Shown: positions 45,751 to 53,903 of the stretch, piece after piece
Position numbering within the stretch: position 1 is the first letter of the stretch
How the letters are laid out: each line of letters begins with the position of its first letter
Assembly: GCA_947525975.1 (NCBI GenBank)
Contig: CANNVE010000001.1
Coordinates: 124,001 to 188,000, forward strand
Length of the DNA stretch: 64,000 nucleotides
From: an uncultured Muribaculaceae bacterium
GTDB lineage: Bacteria > Bacteroidota > Bacteroidia > Bacteroidales > Muribaculaceae
Reading direction: 5' to 3'
Notes under the pieces: generated by a model
The model's input: the letters and a program-made list of their open reading frames with translations, nothing else
What the model was told of the DNA's origin: nothing
Databases searched by the model: none
Position numbers and translations under genes: made by a program

Positions 45751-46533
45751 CTACCCTATCGACTCCAGATAGGCGGATATGTCACGCCTGATATGCGCTA
45801 TCATCGTGTCAGACATAAACCGGCGGAAAATAGACAAGTCTCCACTCTCTCGGGTGGAGACCAAAGCCTTAATGTATTCCTCCTTATCGCCGCTGAATAT
45901 GCGAGAAGGCACAAGCCCGTACTCAAATTGAAGCCAATTCATCATCAGGCGTGCCATGCGTCCGTTGCCGTCTGCCCATGGATGAATCGTCACAAGATTA
46001 TAATGGGCGTCAAAACTCATATCATAGAGATCCTGCATAGACATATCGCCATGATTCCGGCGAATGGCGTTGAGGTTGTCACAATACTCTTTTAACTTCA
46101 TCGGCACCTTATTGAACGCCATATATGACTTTCCTCCCACTCCCGCTGTCACATTCACGAGTCGGATATCACCTTTGGCGGAAGAAAAATCGCCCAATGC
46201 CGTATGGTATTCAGCCCCTGTGTTTTTCATGGTAAGGCCCGATAGTTCGATAAGGCGCTCAACAGTGACATCGACATGCCCACGGGCATAGACCAATGCT
46301 CGCTCATAAGCCGCCTTAAGATCGAGATTCATATTCAGTTCAACAAGGCTTTTGCCTTTAATGGCAATACCGTTATCAAACATTATCTGATTCTCAAGCT
46401 CTGTTATCGTAGAGCCTTCTATTGCGGTAGAGTGAGTGATTATAGAATAGAGGTAAAACTTGTCATGATCCAGCTGCTGGTCGATGCCAAGCCTACGGTA
46501 TTCCCCCACAATTTTTTCCAATTCGGTATCCAT
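45751..46533 (-). CDS. Fic family protein with N-terminal inhibitory motif
   Basis: 260 residues from MDTELEKIVGEYRR. The FIC active site HPWADGNGRMAR is complete (His184 to Arg192 region), predicting AMP transfer from ATP to a target protein hydroxyl. The N-terminal STAIEGST (residues 35-42) matches the (S/T)xxxEG inhibitory helix of class II Fic proteins, so the enzyme is probably self-restrained and needs no separate antitoxin. A canonical promoter sits directly before the ATG. The upstream ATG at 46539 lies inside the -7 box and was rejected. Target unknown. Confidence 0.92.
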   Translation of the reverse strand: MDTELEKIVGEYRRLGIDQQLDHDKFYLYSIITHSTAIEGSTITELENQIMFDNGIAIKGKSLVELNMNLDLKAAYERALVYARGHVDVTVERLIELSGLTMKNTGAEYHTALGDFSSAKGDIRLVNVTAGVGGKSYMAFNKVPMKLKEYCDNLNAIRRNHGDMSMQDLYDMSFDAHYNLVTIHPWADGNGRMARLMMNWLQFEYGLVPSRIFSGDKEEYIKALVSTRESGDLSIFRRFMSDTMIAHIRRDISAYLESIG

Positions 46534-46538
46534 AGACA

Positions 46539-46570
46539 CAAAATTACGTTTTTCTCCCTACATCTCCAAA
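46539..46570 (-). promoter_or_regulatory. Promoter of fic, predicted leaderless
   Basis: Minus strand TTTG (46567-46570), 20 nt, TAATTTTG (46539-46546). The G of the -7 box is 5 nt before the ATG at 46533, so the transcript would start at or next to the start codon. Confidence 0.7.
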
Positions 46571-46584
46571 CAATTCATGAAAAA

Positions 46585-46692
46585 GGCGGCGTGTCAATGC
46601 CGATAAAAGAGCGGACGGAAGGCATACCTCATAGACTGGCCAGTCACTTATGCAAGCCAAAATCCCGCTGTTTTCGGTTTTGACACGCCGCC
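46585..46692 (-). ncRNA. Long rod-like hairpin ending in a T-run (3' UTR structure)
   Basis: Perfect 13-bp outer stem: minus strand GGCGGCGTGTCAA (46692-46680) pairs with TTGACACGCCGCC (46597-46585), which is followed by TTTTTC. Further nested stems lie inside: CCGA/TCGG, AGCGG/CCGCT, GCATA/TATGC and the self-complementary GACTGGCCAGTC. It starts 37 nt after the nitroreductase stop. It could be an elaborate terminator, a stable 3' UTR RNA or a decayed palindromic element. No known RNA family was recognised and no own promoter was seen. Confidence 0.5.
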
Positions 46693-46728
46693 CCGTATAT
46701 CCGGTGGCGGACGCCTTAAATCAGAGCG

Positions 46729-47478
46729 TCACTGCTTCAGGTCGAAGCCGCGCTCGCGCAGGGCATCGGCCATGCGATATTTCATGGCCTCGCGGTAATA
46801 TCCGATTATATGGTCAACCCAATCATTGGCCGATTGGTCGCCCGAGCGCGTCTCATTGTAGCGTATGACCTTGGCGTCATAATCAATCACGTCTTCGGGC
46901 ATCTCGTGGTCCTGCCTGTATTCATTGCTGTGTATCAGCAGGTCGGTGGGCTGCTTGGGCTTGAGGTCATTGTGCTCACGCGGCACGCCAACGGCCAGGC
47001 CGCATACCACCATCACATGCTGCGGCAGCTTAAGTATGCGGGCAATCTCGGCCTGATCCTTGGTGCGGGCATACCCTATCGGGCAGCATCCGAGTCCAAG
47101 AGCCTCAACTGCCACGATGGCGCTCATCATGGCGAGGCTGGCGTCGATCACGCCCACGGTGTATCCGTCGACCGTGTCGTAGAAGGGCGGCATATCCACG
47201 CTCTTGGCCATGGCGCCCTTCATTATTTTGTTGTAGTCGATGCAGAATACCATGAATCGGGCACAGGTCTTGATCTGCTTCTGCCCGATCAGCTGCTCCA
47301 GCTGCTCCTTCACAGCCTGATCATCTACATCAATCACGCAATATTGCTGCCCGTTGTAACTGGTGGGGGTATTGCGGATGGCGGCATAGATAAATTCACG
47401 CTGCTCTTCCGTCAAGGGGATACGCTCATACCGGCGCACACTCACACGGTCGAGCATCGAATCTTTCACTGATTTCAT
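46729..47478 (-). CDS. Nitroreductase family FMN protein
   Basis: 249 residues from MKSVKDSMLDRVSVRRYERI. The nitroreductase N terminus RVSVRRYERIPLTEEQREFI and NTPTSYNGQQYCVIDV (FMN phosphate and ring contacts) are followed by GVIDASLAMMSAIVAVEALGLGCCPIGYAR. The C terminus is HxxxYRxAMKYRMADALRERGF-like. These enzymes use NAD(P)H to reduce nitro compounds, quinones or flavins. It stands alone between the rod-like hairpin and tRNA-Gln. Confidence 0.9.
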   Translation of the reverse strand: MKSVKDSMLDRVSVRRYERIPLTEEQREFIYAAIRNTPTSYNGQQYCVIDVDDQAVKEQLEQLIGQKQIKTCARFMVFCIDYNKIMKGAMAKSVDMPPFYDTVDGYTVGVIDASLAMMSAIVAVEALGLGCCPIGYARTKDQAEIARILKLPQHVMVVCGLAVGVPREHNDLKPKQPTDLLIHSNEYRQDHEMPEDVIDYDAKVIRYNETRSGDQSANDWVDHIIGYYREAMKYRMADALRERGFDLKQ

Positions 47479-47574
47479 ATAAATATGTGCAATTTTAATT
47501 TCTGTCAATAAATAACAACGCGCTTAGGCGGCGTTATGTTCGTATAGATTACGACTACCTTGGCGGCCGGTAAT

Positions 47575-47599
47575 AAAAAAAGCGCCACTGAGTGACGCT
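47575..47599 (-). terminator. Terminator of tRNA-Gln
   Basis: Minus strand AGCGTCAC-TCA-GTGGCGCT (one G-T pair) followed by TTTTTT (47580-47575). It starts 7 nt after the tRNA 3' end. Confidence 0.85.
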
Positions 47600-47605
47600 C
47601 CAAGG

Positions 47606-47676
47606 TAGTCTTACCTGGATTCGAACCAAGACAAACAGAACCAAAACCTGTTGTGCTACCATTACACCATAAGACT
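47606..47676 (-). tRNA. tRNA-Gln (TTG)
   Basis: 71 nt, no encoded CCA. Acceptor AGTCTTA pairs with TAAGACT, discriminator A. D-arm GGTGTAATGGTAGCAC. The anticodon loop TTTTGGT gives TTG. T arm CTTGG-TTCGAAT-CCAGG has one T-G pair. Promoter at 47712-47742 and terminator at 47575-47599. Confidence 0.95.
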
Positions 47677-47711
47677 ATCGATGCCCAACCCCTTTCGGGA
47701 CTAAAGCGTTG

Positions 47712-47742
47712 CAAAGTTAAGCATTTTTTCGGTTTTGACAAA
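47712..47742 (-). promoter_or_regulatory. Promoter of tRNA-Gln
   Basis: Minus strand TTTG (47739-47742), 19 nt, TAACTTTG (47712-47719). The gene starts about 35 nt further on. Confidence 0.7.
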
Positions 47743-47796
47743 ATTTTTCATCCCGATTTTTTCCCGTGAGTGTTTTTTTGAGTATTTTTGTGTAGT

Positions 47797-48126
47797 ATGA
47801 TAAAAACAAAAGTGATAGAGACGCGGCTCATGCCGCGCAGCAGATATGTGGCGATCACGCTCTTCGGACTGGTATTCACACGCGACGCATCGCTCATACG
47901 CGGCCGCTTGCTGCGCCATGAGCTCATACACTGCAGCCAGCAGCTTGAGTGGGCCTACATCCCGTTTTTCTTACTGTATCTGATAGAGTGGCTGTGGCAT
48001 CTGGCACGATTGCGTGACTGGCACGCGGCCTACCGGGCCATATCTTTTGAGCGCGAGGCATACGACAACGAGGATGACGTGACCTATCTGACATCGCGCA
48101 AGGCCTACGCAAACTACCGTACGTGA
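47797..48126 (+). CDS. Small HELIH protein, putative membrane zinc peptidase-like
   Basis: 109 residues from MIKTKVIETRLMPRSRYV. The motif LLRHELIHCSQQLEW contains HExxH (HELIH), a zinc-protease-type ligand pair. It is followed by one or two membrane-leaning segments (AYIPFFLLYLIEWLWHLARL) and a conserved-looking SFEREAYDNEDD, whose Glu could be a third ligand. Similar small HExxH proteins occur widely in Bacteroidetes without a known role. The -7 box TATTTTTG (47783-47790) ends 6 nt before the ATG. Confidence 0.75.
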   Translation: MIKTKVIETRLMPRSRYVAITLFGLVFTRDASLIRGRLLRHELIHCSQQLEWAYIPFFLLYLIEWLWHLARLRDWHAAYRAISFEREAYDNEDDVTYLTSRKAYANYRT

Positions 48127-48164
48127 TGGCGGCGGCACAGGATCATGATCCTCGCCGCCATTTT
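48126..48164 (+). terminator. Terminator after the HELIH gene
   Basis: ATGGCGGCG (48126-48134) pairs with CGCCGCCAT (48153-48161) and is followed by TTTT. The palindrome AGGATCATGATCCT inside the loop could add a second stem. Confidence 0.75.
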
Positions 48165-48190
48165 CATGGTCAAAAGCCTAACAAAATAAA

Positions 48191-48329
48191 GAAAATAAAG
48201 TCAAGGCCACCAGGGCCAGCTAATGTGTCGGGAGTGTTTGTTGATGACACTATTATACTTAAATTCTCTTACGGCCATCAGGCCTCATGGTTATGGGGTG
48301 ACATAAAAGGTGATTCTGCCGACCTTGAC
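48191..48329 (-). ncRNA. Candidate structured small RNA with own promoter
   Basis: A canonical minus-strand promoter (48334-48365) predicts a start at about 48329. The RNA would begin GTCAAGGTCG and end TGGCCTTGAC, which pair over 10 bp (two wobbles). GGCAG and CTGGCC extend the stem after a bulge. Internal hairpins GGCC-TGAT-GGCC and AGTGT...ACACT are possible. The sequence after the closing stem is TTTATTTTCTTTATTTTG. No ORF or known family (6S, SRP, RNase P, tmRNA) was recognised, although a short 6S-like RNA is possible. It lies in the otherwise empty 48127-48437 gap. Confidence 0.6.
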
Positions 48330-48333
48330 GCCA

Positions 48334-48365
48334 CAAAGATAATGCTTGTTTTCAAAATTTCCAAA
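48334..48365 (-). promoter_or_regulatory. Promoter of the candidate small RNA
   Basis: Minus strand TTTG (48362-48365), 20 nt, TATCTTTG (48334-48341), a perfect consensus. It points away from the downstream YciO-like gene into an intergenic region with no minus-strand ORF, so it must serve an RNA gene or antisense transcript. Confidence 0.7.
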
Positions 48366-48425
48366 TTTTTCTTAATGATTTTTAAAAAATTTCGTTTTTG
48401 AGCCCAAAACGCCCGATTTTTTGTG

Positions 48426-48433
48426 TAAATTTG
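48426..48433 (+). promoter_or_regulatory. -7 box of the YciO-like gene, predicted leaderless
   Basis: TAAATTTG ends 4 nt before the ATG at 48438. A TTTG lies at 48397-48400, but the 25-nt spacing is longer than usual. Confidence 0.5.
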
Positions 48434-48437
48434 CAAT

Positions 48438-49040
48438 ATGCAACACCTAAATGTATACCCAACGTCGATCGACGACCGCGCCCTGGCTCAAGCCACCAAG
48501 GCCCTATCCGACGGCAAAATCGCGATCTATCCCACCGACAGCCTCTACGCCCTGGGGTGCGACGCATTGAGCAACCGCGCCATAGAGCGGCTGTGCGCCA
48601 TCAAAGGCATCAACCCCGCAAAGCAGATGCTCTCGATAGTGTGCTCGAGCATATCGATGGCCGCCGAGTACGCGCAAATCGACAACCGCGCCTTCGCCCT
48701 TCTAAAGCGCTATCTGCCCGGGCCATTCACTTTCATCCTGCCGGCATCGCCCAAGCTTCCGAAGGCATTCAAGGGGCGCCGCACTGTGGGCATACGCATC
48801 CCCGACGACCCCGTGGCCATAGCCCTGGTGGAGTCTCTCGGCCGCCCGATAATGTCGGCGTCAGCCTCAGCCCCGGGCGAGGAAATCACCACCGAAGAGA
48901 TAGCCGACCGCTACGGCTCGCAGGCCGACGTGATCATCGACAGCGGCGTGGCCGACAACCGGGCGTCAACCATAGTAAACTGCCTTGACCCCTCGGCTCC
49001 GGCTGTGGAGAGGCAAGGAAAGGGCGTATTCGAGCCATGA
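48438..49040 (+). CDS. Sua5/YciO/YrdC family protein (YciO-like)
   Basis: 200 residues. The family core is present: GKIAIYPTDSLYALGCDAL, IKGINPAKQMLSIVC, KRYLPGPFTFILPAS, GIRIPDDPVAIALVE and STIVNC. TsaC/Sua5 make threonylcarbamoyl-AMP for tRNA t6A; this sequence is closer to the YciO type (ALGCD, LSIVC instead of the KxR-K signature of TsaC), whose role is less clear. It overlaps the next gene by 4 bp. Confidence 0.9.
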   Translation: MQHLNVYPTSIDDRALAQATKALSDGKIAIYPTDSLYALGCDALSNRAIERLCAIKGINPAKQMLSIVCSSISMAAEYAQIDNRAFALLKRYLPGPFTFILPASPKLPKAFKGRRTVGIRIPDDPVAIALVESLGRPIMSASASAPGEEITTEEIADRYGSQADVIIDSGVADNRASTIVNCLDPSAPAVERQGKGVFEP

Positions 49041-49960
49041 GCACCGTGCTGCTTGCATCGCAAGCCCAATACCACAGCGCCTTTCCGAAGGGGAGATTCC
49101 CCTATGGCACGAAAGCCTTCACCGATGTAAATACGGCCAAAGTGGAGGCGGTGCGCCACTTCATATCATACGACGAGAAAGGCTCGCCTCGCCTTGGCAT
49201 CATCCTGGGCATGTGCGAGGGCAGATGGACAGCCCCTTTCTCGGCGCCATTCGCCGAGATCGCCTACAACAAGCCACAAAGCCTGGAGCGCATCTATGAT
49301 TTCATATCAGAATTGACCGACACCCTGCAGGGCGCGCCCCTGCGGGTGACCCTTCCCCCGGCATTCTATGACCCGCAGATGATGCCGGCCCTGCACGGAG
49401 TGCTGGCAAATTTCGCGTCGAAGACCATCTGGGACTACAACTACCACCTGCCTGTGGCAAACGCCTCCGACTTCGCCGGCACAATATCGAGAGCCGCGAG
49501 AAAGAATCTAAAGCAAGCCCGGAGCCACAACTTCACATTCACCCCCACCGACGATATAGACCGGGCCTACGCCGTGATTGAAGCCAACCGACGCTCTCAT
49601 GGTTATCCGCTCGCAATGAGCCTGGAGCAAGTGAAGCAGACGGTGGCTCCCGGTCCCGGAGGCGTGGAGGCAGACTTCTTCATATTGAGCGCCGGCACCG
49701 CCGATGTGGCGGCGGCCATGGCCTACCGGGTCACGCCCGACATAGCCCAGGTGATATATTGGGGCGACGCGCCCGGCCACTCCGGGGAGCGCCCCATGAA
49801 TATCCTGCCGGCTTTCATGCTGCGGCACTACAGCGATGCAGGCGTGCGCATTCTCGACATCGGCCCGGCTTCGACATCCGGCATCCCCAACCAAGGGCTT
49901 TGCCGATTCAAAGAGAGCATCGGCTGCATACTCTCCCTTAAACCCACATTCATATTCTGA
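49037..49960 (+). CDS. GNAT/FemAB-like acetyltransferase fold protein
   Basis: 307 residues. The N-terminal half has a duplicated GNAT-like fold (LGIILGMCEGRWTAPFSAPF). The C-terminal half (AARKNLKQARSHNFTF, YAVIEANRRSHGYPLAMSLE, GVRILDIGPASTSGIPNQGL) is like the BioF2/Acetyltransf_6 group. No Q/RxxGxG acetyl-CoA loop is obvious. Start ATGA overlaps the YciO-like stop. Family fold is fairly clear; function is not. Confidence 0.65.
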   Translation: MSTVLLASQAQYHSAFPKGRFPYGTKAFTDVNTAKVEAVRHFISYDEKGSPRLGIILGMCEGRWTAPFSAPFAEIAYNKPQSLERIYDFISELTDTLQGAPLRVTLPPAFYDPQMMPALHGVLANFASKTIWDYNYHLPVANASDFAGTISRAARKNLKQARSHNFTFTPTDDIDRAYAVIEANRRSHGYPLAMSLEQVKQTVAPGPGGVEADFFILSAGTADVAAAMAYRVTPDIAQVIYWGDAPGHSGERPMNILPAFMLRHYSDAGVRILDIGPASTSGIPNQGLCRFKESIGCILSLKPTFIF

Positions 49961-49989
49961 ACGCAAGAAAACGCATACGACACACCATC

Positions 49990-51024
49990 ATGGCATTGAT
50001 CATACCCAAGAGATACAAAAACAAGCTGCTCCCAGAGACCACGGAGGTGGCCATAAAGATGATAAAGGACACCTTCGAGCAGAAACTTTCAGGCAGGCTC
50101 AACCTGCGGCGCATCACGGCCCCGCTGTTCGTGCTGTCGGGCACAGGCCTCAACGACGACCTCAACGGGGTGGAGAGACCCGTGAACTTCCCGGTCAAAG
50201 CCATCGGCGACCGCCGGGCAGAGGTGGTGCACTCCCTCGCCAAATGGAAGCGCACCAAACTCGCCGCATACGATGTGGCTCCAGGATACGGCATATACAC
50301 AGACATGAACGCTATCCGCGCCGACGAAGACCTCGACAATCTGCATTCGCTCTACGTAGACCAATGGGACTGGGAGCAGACAATAGCCGACAATGACCGC
50401 AACCTCGACCGCCTGAAGCGCACAGTGGAGAAAATATACGCATGCCTTAAGGAGACGGAGCTGGAGGTCTACCGACATTTCCCACACATCACGCCGCGGC
50501 TGCCCGAAGCCGTCACATTCATCCATGCCGAGGAATTGCGGCGCCTCTACCCCGGTTTGACTGCCGGCGAGCGGGAAAACATCGCCGCCAAAGAGCACGG
50601 CGCAATTTTCATCATTGGCATAGGCGCGCCTCTCGGCGACGGGAAGCCGCATGACGGCCGCGCGCCCGACTATGACGACTGGATCACCGAAAACGAAGAC
50701 GGCCACCAAGGCCTCAACGGAGACCTTATAGTCTATGACAGCGTGCTTGGCCGCGGCATAGAGCTCTCAAGCATGGGCATACGCGTCAGCCCCGATTCGC
50801 TTATGCGCCAGCTGCAGGCCACGGGCAAAACAGAGCGCGCCGGCCTCGATTTCCACAAATCGCTGCTGGAGGGCACGCTTCCCGCAAGCATCGGAGGCGG
50901 CATCGGACAGAGCCGCCTCTGCATGTTCCTGCTGCAGAAGGCTCACATAGGCGAGGTACAGGCGGGAATATGGCCCGAGGAGCAGATCAGCGCATGCCGC
51001 GAAGCCGGCATATTCCTCCTTTAA
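49990..51024 (+). CDS. asnA: Aspartate-ammonia ligase (asparagine synthetase A)
   Basis: ATP-dependent, ammonia-using asparagine synthesis, 344 residues. Class II synthetase-like core: APLFVLSGTGLNDDLNGVER, VHSLAKWKRTKLAAYDV, YTDMNAIRADEDLDNLHS, YVDQWDWEQTI and GGGIGQSRLCMFLLQKAHIG. Length and motifs match E. coli AsnA. Last of the YciO-GNAT-asnA group; ruvX has its own promoter. Confidence 0.97.
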   Translation: MALIIPKRYKNKLLPETTEVAIKMIKDTFEQKLSGRLNLRRITAPLFVLSGTGLNDDLNGVERPVNFPVKAIGDRRAEVVHSLAKWKRTKLAAYDVAPGYGIYTDMNAIRADEDLDNLHSLYVDQWDWEQTIADNDRNLDRLKRTVEKIYACLKETELEVYRHFPHITPRLPEAVTFIHAEELRRLYPGLTAGERENIAAKEHGAIFIIGIGAPLGDGKPHDGRAPDYDDWITENEDGHQGLNGDLIVYDSVLGRGIELSSMGIRVSPDSLMRQLQATGKTERAGLDFHKSLLEGTLPASIGGGIGQSRLCMFLLQKAHIGEVQAGIWPEEQISACREAGIFLL

Positions 51025-51046
51025 ACTCCTCCGCGGCTGCCCAACA

Positions 51047-51078
51047 TTTGTTTTCTGATGGTATTTTTCGTATCTTTG
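51047..51078 (+). promoter_or_regulatory. Promoter of ruvX-def
   Basis: TTTG (51047-51050), 20 nt, TATCTTTG (51071-51078), the perfect consensus on the plus strand. The ATG of ruvX is 10 nt downstream of the -7 box. Confidence 0.75.
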
Positions 51079-51088
51079 CGCAATAATT

Positions 51089-51511
51089 ATGGGAAGACTG
51101 ATGGCCATAGATTTCGGACGTAAGCGCTGCGGCATAGCGGTGACGGATGCTCTGCGCATCATAGCCAACCCGCTGACCACTGTGCGCGCCTGCGACCTTA
51201 ACTCTTTCGTGACCTCATACGTCAGGGAAAACCCCGTAGTCAAAATCATAGTGGGCCTCCCCACCACCATGCGCGGCGAGCCCTCGGAATCGCAGCGCTA
51301 TCTGATGCCGGCCATCAAGAGCCTCAAAAAGGCTGTGCCCGACATCCCGGTGGAGTTTTATGACGAGCGGTTCACTTCCGTGCTCGCCCACAAGGCAATG
51401 ATCGACGGCGGCATGAAAAAGACCGACCGGCAAGACAAGGCCGCGGTCGACATGATATCAGCCTCCATAATACTCAACGACTATCTGAATTCAAAACAAA
51501 ACACGATATGA
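51089..51511 (+). CDS. ruvX: Putative pre-16S rRNA nuclease / Holliday junction resolvase
   Basis: 140 residues, YqgF/RuvX family. RNase H-like start MAIDFGRKRCGIAVTDAL (catalytic Asp), VVKIIVGLPTTMRGEPSES and YDERFTSVLAHKAM with DKAAVDMISASIIL at the end (second acidic residue). In E. coli the protein matures 16S rRNA 5' ends. Its end overlaps def by 4 bp. Confidence 0.94.
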   Translation: MGRLMAIDFGRKRCGIAVTDALRIIANPLTTVRACDLNSFVTSYVRENPVVKIIVGLPTTMRGEPSESQRYLMPAIKSLKKAVPDIPVEFYDERFTSVLAHKAMIDGGMKKTDRQDKAAVDMISASIILNDYLNSKQNTI

Positions 51512-52074
51512 AACTACCCATATACCTCTACGGCCACCCGGTGCTGAAAGCCGTATCGGAAGAAATAACTCCCGAATATCCAGACTTGAAGACATTGATC
51601 GACAATATGTTCGAGACCATGTACTTCTCTGAAGGAGTTGGCCTCGCCGCCCCCCAGATCGGTCTGAACATACGCCTGGTGGTGATCGACGCAAGCCCCG
51701 TGGCCGACAGTTTCCCGGAGTGCAAGGACTGGAAGCAGGCGCTCATCAACCCTGAAATCGAGGTGCTCGACGGCGAGACCGTAAGCCGCGCCGAGGGATG
51801 TCTGAGCCTGCCAGGCCTGTCGGAAGACGTGGCGCGAGTGGAGCACATCCGACTCAAATGGCTCGATGCCGACCTGCAGCCCCACGAAGAGGAGATTTCC
51901 GGATTCCTGGCCCGCATAGTGCAGCACGAATGCGACCATCTCGAAGGAAAGGTGTATATGGACCGCGTGTCGGCCGCCCGAAGACTGATGAACAAGGCCA
52001 AGCTCTCAAACATAGTCAACGGCAAGATCCGCTGCGACTATCCCGTGAAATTCGCGCCCCGCAAGCGGAAATAA
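51508..52074 (+). CDS. def: Peptide deformylase
   Basis: Removes the formyl group from nascent proteins, 188 residues. The three family motifs are complete: GVGLAAPQIG, EGCLSLPG (Cys metal ligand) and VQHECDHLEGKVYMD (HExxH). The ATGA overlap with ruvX indicates translational coupling. Confidence 0.97.
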   Translation: MKLPIYLYGHPVLKAVSEEITPEYPDLKTLIDNMFETMYFSEGVGLAAPQIGLNIRLVVIDASPVADSFPECKDWKQALINPEIEVLDGETVSRAEGCLSLPGLSEDVARVEHIRLKWLDADLQPHEEEISGFLARIVQHECDHLEGKVYMDRVSAARRLMNKAKLSNIVNGKIRCDYPVKFAPRKRK

Positions 52075-52085
52075 TCAATAATGCA

Positions 52086-52110
52086 GAATGCTGAATGCTG
52101 AATGCTGAAT
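52086..52110. repeat. Short tandem repeat (GAATGCT)x3
   Basis: Three copies of the 7-mer GAATGCT followed by GAAT in the 64-bp spacer between def and ettA. Probably slippage-generated; no function inferred. Confidence 0.75.
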
Positions 52111-52138
52111 TTTTGAATAAACAATAATCAAATCATAC

Positions 52139-53824
<1,686 letters not shown>

Positions 53825-53847
53825 AAAGGGACATATCCCCATACAGC

Positions 53848-53881
53848 AAAGAAGGCTGTGCCGATCGGCACAGCCTTCTTT
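53848..53881. terminator. Bidirectional terminator between ettA and GH43
   Basis: Perfect 15-bp stem AAAGAAGGCTGTGCC (53848-53862) and GGCACAGCCTTCTTT (53867-53881) with a 4-nt loop GATC. The A-rich 5' arm and T-rich 3' arm make it work in both directions between the convergent genes. Confidence 0.85.
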
Positions 53882-53903
53882 GTCTGTATCACAGTTTACA
53901 GCC

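Noticed and set aside
46585-46692. SRP (4.5S) RNA
   Set aside because: Size and rod shape fit, but the conserved GGAA-loop core and its partner are not found on either strand.
51508-52074. def and ruvX as a frameshifted single gene
   Set aside because: The 4-bp overlap is an ordinary ATGA coupling; both proteins are complete with all motifs.
52086-52110. CRISPR-like repeat
   Set aside because: Only a 7-nt unit repeated three times with no spacers; no cas genes anywhere in the window.
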